Origin: an uncultured Eggerthellaceae bacterium
Lineage (GTDB): Bacteria; Actinomycetota; Coriobacteriia; Coriobacteriales; Eggerthellaceae
DNA length: 64,000 nucleotides
Direction of reading: 5' to 3'
Assembly: GCA_910588985.1 (NCBI GenBank)
Contig: CAJURO010000007.1
Location: 1-64,000 of the forward strand
This document shows, one piece after another, positions 52,199 through 61,563 of this stretch (within the stretch, counting starts at the first letter, position 1; each line of letters opens with the position of its first letter). Position numbers and translations under genes: made by a program. The notes beneath the pieces are model-generated. The model was not told the DNA's origin and ran no database searches. It saw only the letters and a list, made by a program, of their open reading frames with translations.

Positions 52199-53458
52199 CT
52201 ACTTCGCTTGTTCCTCAAGAGGAGGAGTGCCCTTACGGAACCTCGTTGACAAGAAGAATGACGCGATGAATGCGATCACACAAAGCGGAATCAAGATGGT
52301 GTTGCTTGCAGTACTCCAGCCGAGCGTTTCGATGCCGAGTCCGAAGAGAGGCGCACCGACGGCAGCGCCCAGATTTTGGAAGAATTGGAGCACGCCCATT
52401 CCCATGACTGCGCCAGCAGGCGAATCGCCCATGATGATTGGAGCCATCGGACGCGTGATGCCGCCGCCAAGGCCCCCAGCGATCGCGCAGACCAGGATGA
52501 AGCCCCACATCGTCGCATCGGCGCCTTCACCTGTGTTCCAAGCTAGCAGGAACGCAACGATGAACAGAGCATAACAAGCCATAAGCCAATAGCGTCTGTG
52601 GCCAGTCTTGGTACGGTCGCTGATGACGCCAGCACCTGAAACAGTGAAGATACTCAAGATGGTGGTCACGCTTGTGAGGCTTGCAGCTATTGCTGGGTCC
52701 ATCCCGCGCTCGGTCTCAAGGAAGGTGTTATAGAAGGAGTTGATGACTCCAAGCTGCAAGAAGTTGAAGACGAAGAACGTGATGCCGAGGATCCAGATGC
52801 TGTTGTTCTTCAAGAGCTTGAACGCCTCGCTCATGCTGCCCGTCACAGCAAGCGCATCTTCTTTCTCTTTCGATGGCACACGGTATGCTAGCGCGAACAC
52901 GACGAGCGCGATCGCGCAGAGCGCAAAGCAGATCCAGAGCACGCTATGCCAACCAAAGGACATGGCCATGGAAGGGGCAATGTTGAACATGACGGTAACG
53001 CCGACGGGCACCCATGTTGCCCAGATTCCCAGTGCAAGGCCCCTTGTTTTGTCGGGGAACCACACTGATACGCATGAGGGTGCCGCAACGCCGATCAAGC
53101 CTATGCCGATACCCTCGACCATACGAGCGATCATCAAAACTGCAACGCTGTTCGCCAACGCGCTGATAAGCGATCCAAGTGCAAGAGCCGCAACAGAGAT
53201 GATCATGGTCTTCTTCAGGCCAAATCGCCTGCAAATGAATGCTGCTGGGAATGCAAGGATGACGCCAATGATCGACAAGCCGCTCATCAAGTATCCAAAC
53301 GTGACAGCATCGATGCCATACTCTGGAATGAGCCACGACGCTAACGGTGGTACCTTGAACTGCGTGATGGGCGCCATGAAGCTCGCAAAGTATATGACAG
53401 CCAGCATCCCCCATGCCATAGCTGGCGTCTTCTCCTGAAGTCGTGCCTCTCCTGCCAT
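52199..53458 (-). CDS. MFS transporter of module C
   Basis: A 419-residue 12-helix major facilitator, sibling of the carriers at 25425 and 55846. FICRRFGLKKTMI is the helix 2-3 motif; MVEGIGIGLIGVAAPSCVSVW covers helix 4; TRGLALGIWATWVPVGV helix 5. GAGGAGGAGATATG gives the start 53458. The frame is intact although the enzyme genes downstream are broken. It is preceded by the LuxR gene 199 bases upstream on the same strand and followed by its own terminator, so it can be expressed without the enzyme. Confidence 0.85.
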   Translation of the reverse strand: MAGEARLQEKTPAMAWGMLAVIYFASFMAPITQFKVPPLASWLIPEYGIDAVTFGYLMSGLSIIGVILAFPAAFICRRFGLKKTMIISVAALALGSLISALANSVAVLMIARMVEGIGIGLIGVAAPSCVSVWFPDKTRGLALGIWATWVPVGVTVMFNIAPSMAMSFGWHSVLWICFALCAIALVVFALAYRVPSKEKEDALAVTGSMSEAFKLLKNNSIWILGITFFVFNFLQLGVINSFYNTFLETERGMDPAIAASLTSVTTILSIFTVSGAGVISDRTKTGHRRYWLMACYALFIVAFLLAWNTGEGADATMWGFILVCAIAGGLGGGITRPMAPIIMGDSPAGAVMGMGVLQFFQNLGAAVGAPLFGLGIETLGWSTASNTILIPLCVIAFIASFFLSTRFRKGTPPLEEQAK

Positions 53459-53657
53459 ATCTCCTCCTCTGTCAGGTTTGAATTGCCATGACAAGCCTTT
53501 GCCACAGGTCTTCTAGTATGAAAGCTGAAAGGAGTAATGCAGGATAGAAGCGCAAGGTACTAAACGCTTTTGTTGCGTAATCCGTTCGTATTAACCTTGA
53601 TGAAGAAGCCTGCGATGAAGCACAGTATTCATATTGGAAAACAACTGTATCGATATG

Positions 53658-55190
53658 TTAGCGAGGAATGCTCATGTGCTCTTCAACAACATTGATGAGA
53701 TCTTGCTGTGAGTGCACATCGAGCTTCTGGTAGATTCGATAGATATGCGCCTTTACTGTGTGGTAGGACACAACGAGCTTCTCTTCGATGTAGGAAGCAT
53801 TGCGTCCTTTTGCGAGATACATGAAGATCTCAGTCTGGCGGGGCGAGAGCTTGCATTCTCGAGCGATATCCTGACAGGATTCTTCCCAGAGCTTCTGCGA
53901 GTTCTCGGGTCGCTCGCGTATGATGAGAGTATCAGGGTTACGTTTTGAAGGGCGCCCGATCACGGAGATAGCGAAGACCATGACGACGGCAACAAGGATG
54001 AGCGTTGCGCGAAAGGCAACGGATTCATACATGCCTGCGGCAAAGAAGGCATAGCTCACACACCATCCCACGAGCATTCCGATATACATGAGAATCATGC
54101 CCGATGAAGCAATCTCGTTGCGTACAGCAGGATTCTCGTGCATGAGCTCGTTAAGCGAGAGGGAATGGATAAGGGCATAGAAGGTATAGCAAAAGCCAAG
54201 AAGGCCACAGCAGATAAGGGTGATGGATTGAACGCCGAGTACGATGGGGAGAATGCTTAGTGCTGTAACAGGCATGAGAAACCACTGGATCGTCTCAACA
54301 GGAACCATTTTCGGCATAGTGGCGAATACGAGCAGGACGGGACCTGATAAGCAGAGACAGATTCCTAGCTCGAACGGAAATACGCCAAGCTCTTGGATGA
54401 ACGCAGAGATGCCTGTTGCAATCGAGATGCCGAAGAGAGTGCCAAAGAAAGGTTGTCCTGGCTGATAGCGAAGCGAGGCTACAAGAGCATATCCTGCGTT
54501 TGAAAGAGCACTGCGCGTTCCCTCATGCTCGTGATCCATCTGGTCAAAACTGGTGGGATTCTGCGGACGTGCGAAGCCATGGCAGATGCTTGCAAGGATC
54601 GGCAGTATGAGCAGCACGCTGAGCGAAGCAGCTTGTGCGATTTGGGACATGAAAAGATAGATTATCGCGCCCAACGTGGCTGCTATTCCAAGGACTGACC
54701 GCACGGATTTTGGATCAAGGATTGAGATATGCAGCATGTTCGTCCAGCTTAGAAGAGCCGAAGAAATGCCGAACGCTGCCCAAGAGGCGATGAGCATCCA
54801 AAAGCCCTCTCCCTCAGGTGGCACCACGGCAAGGTAAGCAATGGGAACCCAAGGTGAGAGCACAAGTGCAATGATGAGCATATACTTGATATGTCGTCGT
54901 GCGTCAAGGTGGCGCGACGCAAGCAGAAGAGCGGCAAACGCGATGACGAGCGCTACAAAGGCAACTGCGCGAAAGAGCGGTTCAACCATAAGGGTGGGGG
55001 AATAAGGCAGAAAGACTACATTGCCGAACAGAACCATGATGAACCATGCCCAGAAGAATGCATACCCGAGGATCCAAAGCAAGTTCTTGAGGTTGCCCTC
55101 AACGGGCAAAACACCTACTGTTGAAGAAGGTGATCCTTCATTTGTTGGCGTGTTCATGGCATCAGGATTCAGTTCATTCATGCCGCTCAT
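53658..55190 (-). CDS. Membrane-anchored LuxR-type regulator between modules C and D
   Basis: A 510-residue regulator with about 12 hydrophobic helices (residues ~35-400) and a C-terminal LuxR helix-turn-helix (LSPRQTEIFMYLAKGRNASY and SYHTVKAHIYRIYQKLDVHS). A Thr/Ser/Glu-rich 30-residue tail precedes the membrane part. GGGGAGATATCAC precedes ATG 55190. It is divergent from the module D operon and upstream of the module C carrier, so it could control either or both. No second LuxR gene exists for module D in the window. Confidence 0.85.
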   Translation of the reverse strand: MSGMNELNPDAMNTPTNEGSPSSTVGVLPVEGNLKNLLWILGYAFFWAWFIMVLFGNVVFLPYSPTLMVEPLFRAVAFVALVIAFAALLLASRHLDARRHIKYMLIIALVLSPWVPIAYLAVVPPEGEGFWMLIASWAAFGISSALLSWTNMLHISILDPKSVRSVLGIAATLGAIIYLFMSQIAQAASLSVLLILPILASICHGFARPQNPTSFDQMDHEHEGTRSALSNAGYALVASLRYQPGQPFFGTLFGISIATGISAFIQELGVFPFELGICLCLSGPVLLVFATMPKMVPVETIQWFLMPVTALSILPIVLGVQSITLICCGLLGFCYTFYALIHSLSLNELMHENPAVRNEIASSGMILMYIGMLVGWCVSYAFFAAGMYESVAFRATLILVAVVMVFAISVIGRPSKRNPDTLIIRERPENSQKLWEESCQDIARECKLSPRQTEIFMYLAKGRNASYIEEKLVVSYHTVKAHIYRIYQKLDVHSQQDLINVVEEHMSIPR

Positions 55191-55528
55191 GTGATATCTC
55201 CCCTAAAGTATCCTCGTTTTATTGATGCTCACGTGCGGCGTCATAGGCGTGAAACAGTGGGCTCATCAGCATCATAGCAAGCTGAGAAAAAAACATAATC
55301 CATAAGTTCCTTTCTTCTCAGGACTTTTGAAAAAGGGCGATCGAACTGGGTTTGTAGTACGGGACATATTAGCATTTTGAGACGTTTCGAGGCTATTTCT
55401 GCTTGATCGGACTCTTTTTTCATACGACCTTTCCTACGCCCTTAACGCAATAAAGACAACGAGCCTATTTCGAACAGCTTGTTTTTACGGGATTCTAGCT
55501 TCGTTCCTTTAAAGAGAAGGAGAAGCCT
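55191..55528. other. Divergent control region of LuxR and module D
   Basis: A 338-base gap. A 60-codon minus-strand frame (55423-55241) starts with an ATG that has AGGAAAGG just before it and could be a small gene, but it resembles nothing I know and lies in a promoter region, so I do not call it. No hairpin or clear consensus promoter stands out. Confidence 0.4.
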
Positions 55529-55816
55529 ATGGAATTAAGAGAAATTAGGGAAGGATACACAGAGATCGTGCGGGATAAGCCTTTCCAATGGGAGGAGGAT
55601 GGCTTAAAGGTAACGAGGACCTGTGCATGGTCGGGCTCGGGCTGTCATGAAGGCTGTGGTGTGCTTCTCTACACCGACCAAGATGATGATCTGGTCAAAG
55701 TTGAGGGCGATCCTGAGCATCCCTTCAATCAAGGGCGCCTTTGCATGACCATGCCTCTTGCTCCAGGCATCTCGTCGCGAACCAATGAGATCGATTCGGC
55801 AGAGAAGCTGCTGTAA
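55529..55816 (+). CDS. Stand-alone molybdopterin-oxidoreductase Fe4S4-domain mini-protein
   Basis: A 95-residue protein that looks like the isolated N-terminal [4Fe-4S] domain of a DMSO reductase-type enzyme: SGSGCHEGCGVLLYTDQD, then DLVKVEGDPEHPFNQGRLC, with the first Cys in RTCAWSG. In whole enzymes this domain is fused to ~700 more residues; here the protein stops 20 residues after the last Cys. AGAGAAGGAG precedes ATG 55529. It heads the module D operon, whose large subunit lacks precisely this domain. It may be a separate electron-transfer protein, or the remnant of a deleted enzyme. Confidence 0.7.
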   Translation: MELREIREGYTEIVRDKPFQWEEDGLKVTRTCAWSGSGCHEGCGVLLYTDQDDDLVKVEGDPEHPFNQGRLCMTMPLAPGISSRTNEIDSAEKLL

Positions 55817-55845
55817 CGATAAAAGAAAGAAGGAGGAAACATTCT

Positions 55846-57099
55846 ATGACAGGCACCGAAACGGCTGTACAGCCGCAACAAAGCCTTGCCAAGGTACCAG
55901 GCAAGGCATGGGGACTGTTGATCCTGGCGCTCTTTGCCACGGTCGCTGTACCCCTTAACATGTTCAAATGCCCTGGGCTTGCGCCGCAGTTGATGGAGTT
56001 CTTCGGCATGGATCCCTCGACATTTGGTTGGACGATGTCGATCTATACCATCATGGGCATCATCTTGGCATTCCCTGCTGCGGGCATCATGCGCAAGATC
56101 GGCGCGAAGATGTGCATCACATTGTCCCTTGCATTCACCATCCTTGGCACGCTCGTTGGCGTGATCGCCACCGATCTAGGAGTCTTTCTCTTCGGTCGCT
56201 TCCTCGAGGGTGTTGGCATGGGTCTTGTAGCTGTCGCCACTCCCGCTACGCTTTCGAAGTGGTTCCCGCGCCACAAGCGTGGCCTTGCGCTTGGAATTTG
56301 GGCACCGTGGGTTCCGATCGGGAATATCATCATGCTCAATGCCGCAAATCCACTCGCTGACGCATTCGGCGGTTGGCAGGCGGCTTGGTGGTTTGGCCTT
56401 ATCTATGCGCTCGTGTTCTTAGTCCTCTGGGTCATCTTTTACAAGGAGCCTGATCAACCGATCCTCGATCCTGGCGAGCTTGAAGATGAGGAGCGGGCTG
56501 CAAAGAAAGCAGAGGCCAAGGGTGGCTCAGTTAAGCCGATCCTTACCCTTTCCATGTGGCTCATCGCTGTAGGATTCTTGATCTTCAACGTATGCCAGCA
56601 AGGCTCACTCAATACGTTCTACCCAACCTATTTGGGCGAGGTGCATGGTTTCAACCCCGCAGAAGGCGCATTCGTTACAAGCGTGATCACTATGCTCTGC
56701 ATCCCTGGCGCCATCTTGGGCGGCTGGGTGTCTGATACCTTGAAGACACGTAAGTGGGTCATCGTCGTTGGCTATGTCGCCTTTGCGATCTCTGCGATCT
56801 TCCTCTTCACGTGGACCGAGACGTGGCAGCTCTATATCGCAGTTGGCGTTTGCGGACTGTTCGGCCCATTCGCTACGACTAACGTATTCGCGTCCTCTCT
56901 TGACATCATGGGACCGAAGAACAATGGCATGGGCATGGCGATCATTGCATTCATGCAAAACATCGGCAGCTTCATCGGTGGCATCGCTCTTGGGTACATG
57001 CAAGTTGCAATGGGCTGGGGTACTGCATCTTACATGCTCTTCTTCCCGCTGATCATCATCGCGATCCTCTGCACCATCTTCGCGAAGAGGCTTCGCTGA
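55846..57099 (+). CDS. MFS transporter of module D
   Basis: A 417-residue 12-helix major facilitator, related to the carriers of modules A and C. GIMRKIGAKMCIT is the helix 2-3 motif, FLEGVGMGLVAVATPATLSKW helix 4 and KRGLALGIWAPWVPIGN helix 5. AAGGAGG precedes ATG 55846. It lies 29 bases after the Fe4S4 mini-protein and 107 before the large subunit, in one operon. Likely role: bring the module D substrate to its cytoplasmic enzyme. Confidence 0.87.
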   Translation: MTGTETAVQPQQSLAKVPGKAWGLLILALFATVAVPLNMFKCPGLAPQLMEFFGMDPSTFGWTMSIYTIMGIILAFPAAGIMRKIGAKMCITLSLAFTILGTLVGVIATDLGVFLFGRFLEGVGMGLVAVATPATLSKWFPRHKRGLALGIWAPWVPIGNIIMLNAANPLADAFGGWQAAWWFGLIYALVFLVLWVIFYKEPDQPILDPGELEDEERAAKKAEAKGGSVKPILTLSMWLIAVGFLIFNVCQQGSLNTFYPTYLGEVHGFNPAEGAFVTSVITMLCIPGAILGGWVSDTLKTRKWVIVVGYVAFAISAIFLFTWTETWQLYIAVGVCGLFGPFATTNVFASSLDIMGPKNNGMGMAIIAFMQNIGSFIGGIALGYMQVAMGWGTASYMLFFPLIIIAILCTIFAKRLR

Positions 57100-57206
57100 T
57101 CTGAGCTTTTAGATGGGTATATCAGGCATACGGTCGGGGCGGCGTTCAGTTTCGTGTTAAGAAGCTGTTCGCTGCTTCGGCGCAATGAGACGCAAGGAGG
57201 TTGATC

Positions 57207-59825
57207 GTGAGGATCAAAGACAAGTCCGTCGTGCAGAACTTCTCGTTCTCGGGATTCGCAGGCGGCACCAACGTGGGGCGCGTTGATGTGATGGATGGCA
57301 AGGTAGTGCGCATCCGTCCGCTGCATTATGACGAGCAGTACACACGCGAGGACCTGAATGGTTGGCAGTTCAAGAAGGGCGATCATGTTTTCGACCCTGG
57401 ATTCAAGACCTTCCTGCCTCCGTTCGCCTATGGCTACAAGAAGCGCGCCTACTCTCCGAATCGCGTTCCTTATCCCTTGAAGCGTGTCGATTGGGATCCA
57501 AAGGGGGAGCGCAATCCGCAGAATCGCGGTAAGAGCAAGTATGTACGCATCTCTTGGGATGAAGCTGCTCAGCTGATCGCTGATGAGATCGTGCGCATCC
57601 ATGAGAACTATACGCCAGCTGCGATCTTGTGTTGCGGTGAAGGGCATGGGCAGACCAAGACCGTTGCTGGCGGCCATGGTTGCATGACGATGATGTTCGA
57701 CCATATCGGTGGCTATACCTGTCAAGCTCGCCAGCCCGACAGCTGGGAAGGCTGGTATTGGGGCGCTAAGCATATGTGGGGCATGGATCCGGTTGGGCAG
57801 AACACCTCCCAGCTCAATTCCTTCAAGGACATTACAGAAAATGGCGATGCCGTGCTCTATTGGGGAGCTGACCCCGAAACCACACCGTGGGGCTGGAGCG
57901 GGCAGCAGGCGAGCCGTTTGTGCTATTGGTTCAACGAGATCGGCATCCTGTCGATCTTCATCTGTCCTGACGTGAACTATGCAGGCGCTGTGCACGCTGA
58001 CAAGTGGATTCCCGTATTACCGAACACCGATGCCGCACTGCAGCTAGCCATTGCGTATACATGGATCACAGAAGGCACCCTCGACAAAGAGTACCTCGAT
58101 ACGCATACGCTTGGATATGAGTATCTTGAAGAGTACGTACTGGGCAAGGTCGACGGTATCGCGAAAACACCAGAGTGGGCCGCTGAGAAATGCGGCGTGC
58201 CCGATTATCGCATCAAGGCTCTTGCTCGCTACTGGGCACGACATGCGGTCTCTATCGCGCATTGCAATGGCGGTGGCTACATTCGCAGCTGCTTCTCACA
58301 TGAGCCTGCTCGCCTTGAGGTCTGCTTGTTGGCAATGCAGGGTCTTGGCAAGCCAGGCGCAACACAGTTCAAATTCATCGAGTGGAACCTCTTTGGTGAT
58401 ACCAATACACCATTGCCGCCGAGCGAGGTCATACCAGAATCTGCAGGTGGATGGCATGGATGGATGATGCAGCCGCCAAAGGAGCCTTTCATTCCGAAGA
58501 CGCTTACGCCGAAGGCCATTCTCGGGGAACTTCCCATCAAGTGGTATAGCCGCGTTACGGCTTGTCTCCCCACTGCTGACCAGGCTGGGCAGTACCAGTT
58601 CCCGCCCGTTGGCATGGAAGACTGCGATGGCATCCACATGATCTGGACGGATACGCCTTGTTGGGAGACATGCTGGAATGGGGGCAACCTGTACCAAGAT
58701 GCCCTTCGTAGCGAGAAGATGGAGCTTATTGTCGCGCAGCATCCTTGGCTTGAGAACGACTGCTTGCTCGCTGATATCATCCTGCCCGTCACGACCACGT
58801 TCGAAGATCTCGACTTCTCTGTCGATCATCAGAATGGCCAGTGGTATGGCATCTACTACGAGGAGCCTTCGATCGAGCCCATCGGCGAAGCGAAGAGCGA
58901 CTATCGCGCTGTTGCTGAGGTTTGCAAGAAGCTCGAGGCTTACGGCGGTAAGTACGAGGGGCTCTATGAGAAATACACCAAGGGTCGCACCGAGGAAGAG
59001 GATGTACAGCTTGCTTTCGAAAAGAGCGGCATCGATACTTCCCGTTATGATTACGCTGACTTCAAGGAACGCGAGTTCCATCTTTTCCCAACGCGCAAGG
59101 ATTGGGAGAACGATCCGCCGCACCTGAGCGAGTTCCGTGCTGATCCTGAGAATCACAAGATGGCGAGCCCATCAGGTCTCATCGAGATATTCTCCACAAC
59201 GATCGACTCCATCTGGCCAGACGATCCTGAGCGTCGTCCTTATCCGCAGTGGATCGAGGAATCGGATGAGCATCATGAGCGCATGAGCTCCGATCGCGCG
59301 AAGGACTACCCGCTGCTGTGCGTGAGCAATCACCCACGTTGGCGCGTTCATGCTCAATGCGATGATATCCCATGGTTGCGAGAGATCGAGACATGCAAGG
59401 TGGTGGGTCCCGATGGCTATGGGTATGAGCCGATCTGGATCAATCCGAAGGATGCAGAGAAGTATGGTCTTGCTGACGGTGACATTGCAAAGCTCTATAA
59501 CGAACGCGGTGCTGTTCTCGGCGGCATCATCATCACCGAGCGCATCATGCCAGGGGCTATCTATCAAGATCATGGCGCGCGTGTCGATTCCATCGTCATG
59601 GGATATGGCGAAGGGCTTGATCGTGGCGGCGCGAACAATCTCATATGCCCTAACGCGACCACGTCAACGAATGCGCCTGGTGAGGTAACCAATGGGTTCC
59701 TTGTTGCTGTGGAGAAAGTAGATGTTGAAGCACTCGCCAAGCAGTATCCTGAGGCATTTGCAAAACCCTTCGATCCTGCATATGGACAAGTTGCCTATAG
59801 CAAAATCATCGAGGAGGCGTGTTAA
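57207..59825 (+). CDS. Transhydroxylase/catechol dehydroxylase-like Mo enzyme, large subunit D
   Basis: An 872-residue molybdoenzyme, close to AthL in length. No Tat signal and no N-terminal cluster motif (begins MRIKDKSVVQNFSFSGFAGG). Active-site equivalents His147 (GEGHGQ), Asp178 and Ser179 (ARQPDSWEGW) are at the same numbers as in subunit A. The C-terminal domain is complete (SNHPRWRVHAQ, NERGAVLGG, QDHGARV). GTG 57207 is the start: AAGGAGG ends six bases before it, whereas the upstream TTG 57201 is too close. The stop directly abuts the Fe-S subunit. Substrate probably an aromatic hydroxyl compound. Confidence 0.88.
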   Translation: MRIKDKSVVQNFSFSGFAGGTNVGRVDVMDGKVVRIRPLHYDEQYTREDLNGWQFKKGDHVFDPGFKTFLPPFAYGYKKRAYSPNRVPYPLKRVDWDPKGERNPQNRGKSKYVRISWDEAAQLIADEIVRIHENYTPAAILCCGEGHGQTKTVAGGHGCMTMMFDHIGGYTCQARQPDSWEGWYWGAKHMWGMDPVGQNTSQLNSFKDITENGDAVLYWGADPETTPWGWSGQQASRLCYWFNEIGILSIFICPDVNYAGAVHADKWIPVLPNTDAALQLAIAYTWITEGTLDKEYLDTHTLGYEYLEEYVLGKVDGIAKTPEWAAEKCGVPDYRIKALARYWARHAVSIAHCNGGGYIRSCFSHEPARLEVCLLAMQGLGKPGATQFKFIEWNLFGDTNTPLPPSEVIPESAGGWHGWMMQPPKEPFIPKTLTPKAILGELPIKWYSRVTACLPTADQAGQYQFPPVGMEDCDGIHMIWTDTPCWETCWNGGNLYQDALRSEKMELIVAQHPWLENDCLLADIILPVTTTFEDLDFSVDHQNGQWYGIYYEEPSIEPIGEAKSDYRAVAEVCKKLEAYGGKYEGLYEKYTKGRTEEEDVQLAFEKSGIDTSRYDYADFKEREFHLFPTRKDWENDPPHLSEFRADPENHKMASPSGLIEIFSTTIDSIWPDDPERRPYPQWIEESDEHHERMSSDRAKDYPLLCVSNHPRWRVHAQCDDIPWLREIETCKVVGPDGYGYEPIWINPKDAEKYGLADGDIAKLYNERGAVLGGIIITERIMPGAIYQDHGARVDSIVMGYGEGLDRGGANNLICPNATTSTNAPGEVTNGFLVAVEKVDVEALAKQYPEAFAKPFDPAYGQVAYSKIIEEAC

Positions 59826-60644
59826 ATGAAGGCATTCACTATAGATGTCAGCATATGCAACGGTTGTAGGAATTGTCAGATTGCCTGCAAAGACGAGCAT
59901 GTTGACAATGATTGGCGCCCCTATGCGGCCAAGGAGCCAGAGATCGGCGCGTTCTGGATCAAGGTTGAGGAGAAGACGCGGGGACAGGTGCCTTGGGTTC
60001 GCGTGGCATATACGCCTGTGCTGTGCTCGCACTGCACTGATGCCCCTTGTGTTGCGGCATGCTCATATGGCGCATTCGAGCGTCGTGACGACGGGTTCCT
60101 CATCCTCAGCCCAGAGAAGTGCCAAGGGTGCGGAAGCTGTGTTCCAGCATGCCCTTCGCATGCGATTTATTTCAACGATGAGCTCAATATCGCCCAGAAG
60201 TGCACTGGTTGTGCGCATCTGCTCGACAATGGTTGGACCGAACCGCGTTGCGTGGACGTTTGCCCCACCTCGGCGCTGAAGCTCATCGACATTCCCGATG
60301 AGGGGGCCATCCCTGAAGGTGCGGAGGTCCTTCCAGGGCTTGAGGGAGCGCAACCGCATGCGTTCTATTTCAACCTTCCGAAGCGCTTCATCGCGGGTAC
60401 GGCTGTTGATCCAGATGAACGAGAGGTCATCATCGGTGCTACGGTCAGCATCTCCTCTGCGCGTGATGGCGCTGTTCTCGAGATGAAGACTGATGAGTTC
60501 GGAGACTTCAAATTCGATCAGATCGAGCCAGATGTCTATGCTCTCAGCATTGTTGCTCCTGGGTTCGAGGCTGTGAGCATGGAGGTTGATGTGACCGAGA
60601 TCGACCGATCGGTGGGAGATATCTTCATGTCCGCTGTCGCATAG
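59826..60644 (+). CDS. Fe-S small subunit D (AthS-like)
   Basis: A 272-residue ferredoxin-type subunit. Cys groups are CNGCRNCQIAC, CSHCTDAPC with CSYG, CQGCGSCVPAC and CTGCAHLL with PRCVDVCP; unlike subunit A the third group is complete (four Cys), so four clusters may form. The C-terminal ~90 residues are the transthyretin-like domain (GATVSISSARDGAVLEMKTD). ATG 59826 directly follows the stop of the large subunit, within a GAGGAGGCG ribosome site. It should shuttle electrons for subunit D. Confidence 0.88.
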   Translation: MKAFTIDVSICNGCRNCQIACKDEHVDNDWRPYAAKEPEIGAFWIKVEEKTRGQVPWVRVAYTPVLCSHCTDAPCVAACSYGAFERRDDGFLILSPEKCQGCGSCVPACPSHAIYFNDELNIAQKCTGCAHLLDNGWTEPRCVDVCPTSALKLIDIPDEGAIPEGAEVLPGLEGAQPHAFYFNLPKRFIAGTAVDPDEREVIIGATVSISSARDGAVLEMKTDEFGDFKFDQIEPDVYALSIVAPGFEAVSMEVDVTEIDRSVGDIFMSAVA

Positions 60645-60668
60645 ACGATTTCAACAAAGATCGGTTAC

Positions 60669-60701
60669 GCAGGGCGCCAGCATAGGCGCCCTGCTGCTCT
60701 T
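60669..60701 (+). terminator. Terminator of module D
   Basis: GCAGGGCGCC (60669-60678) and GGCGCCCTGC (60685-60694) pair perfectly around AGCATA; TGCTCTTTG follows. The U-run is moderate. Confidence 0.78.
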
Positions 60702-60739
60702 TGATGCCAGGATCGCATGGATCGAGCAGAAAGCATGCG

Positions 60740-61378
60740 CTAGGCGATCACCTTTGCAAGGACATGCAAGGATTCGCACGCGATGTCAGGCGATTCTCTC
60801 ATCAGCTCATCTGTGGAGAACATCCCCCAAAGCGCTGCTACTGTCGTACAGCCAGCAGCGCTTCCCGCTTGGATATCGTAGGGGCTATCACCAATATAGA
60901 GGCACTCCTTAGGGGAAAGGTCCAGAAGATCGCATCCGTGCACCACGGGACCCGGCGATGGCTTATGCTCTGGCCAATCATCTGAGCCAATGACGAACTC
61001 AAAGCAATCTGCAAGTCCGCAGATCTCAAGACCGAGCACAGCCAGCTCATGACGCTTGGAAGTCACGACTCCCATCTTATAGCCGTGCGTTGCGAACAGA
61101 TCAAGCGCTGCTCGCGTGCCAGGAAAAGCATGAACGCGATCGTCGTGGATGGCATCATTGTGCGCGCGATAAGCAGCTACCATCTCCTCAGCCTTCGTCT
61201 CATCTGCACAGAAGCGCATCATCTGGTCAAGGAGCGGCGTGCCAACTCCTTGCATGAGATCGTCATCGGCGATGTCATAGCCAAAGCGCTCATTCACGGT
61301 AGCGCGCATTGATTCGAGGATGATGTCATAGGTGTCGATAAGGGTTCCGTCAGCATCGAAGAGAAGTCCTTTGATCAT
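60740..61378 (-). CDS. HAD-family phosphatase (Gph/PpaX-like)
   Basis: A 212-residue haloacid dehalogenase-like phosphatase. Nucleophile Asp8 and Asp10 are in LLFDADGTLID; motif II VVTSKR near 113, motif III Lys in KPSPGPVVHG near 145 and motif IV GDSPYDIQAG near 168. The four-helix cap of class C1 between motifs I and II fits phosphoglycolate phosphatase or pyrophosphatase PpaX. ATG 61378 puts the motif at the usual distance from the N-terminus; the longer frame to 61471 is not needed. Convergent with module D. Confidence 0.9.
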   Translation of the reverse strand: MIKGLLFDADGTLIDTYDIILESMRATVNERFGYDIADDDLMQGVGTPLLDQMMRFCADETKAEEMVAAYRAHNDAIHDDRVHAFPGTRAALDLFATHGYKMGVVTSKRHELAVLGLEICGLADCFEFVIGSDDWPEHKPSPGPVVHGCDLLDLSPKECLYIGDSPYDIQAGSAAGCTTVAALWGMFSTDELMRESPDIACESLHVLAKVIA

Positions 61379-61563
61379 GTTCTCTAGGCTCGCTTTCTGT
61401 GAATGTCTCCTTGTTGGATGATAGCGCACAGAAGGAGGCTTTGTGCGGGGCAATCGGGGACAAGACCTCATGTCCGTCCCTGCATGCCGGGCCGCGCTTT
61501 TGCACTTTTCACAGGGAGTTCGTCACGATATCATGTGGAGCGTCACGCGCGAGGAGGGAAGCG

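Noticed and set aside
55241..55423. 60-codon minus-strand frame with a plausible ribosome-binding site
   Set aside because: No family resemblance, lies in a divergent promoter region and has a mixed composition; evidence is too thin for a gene call.
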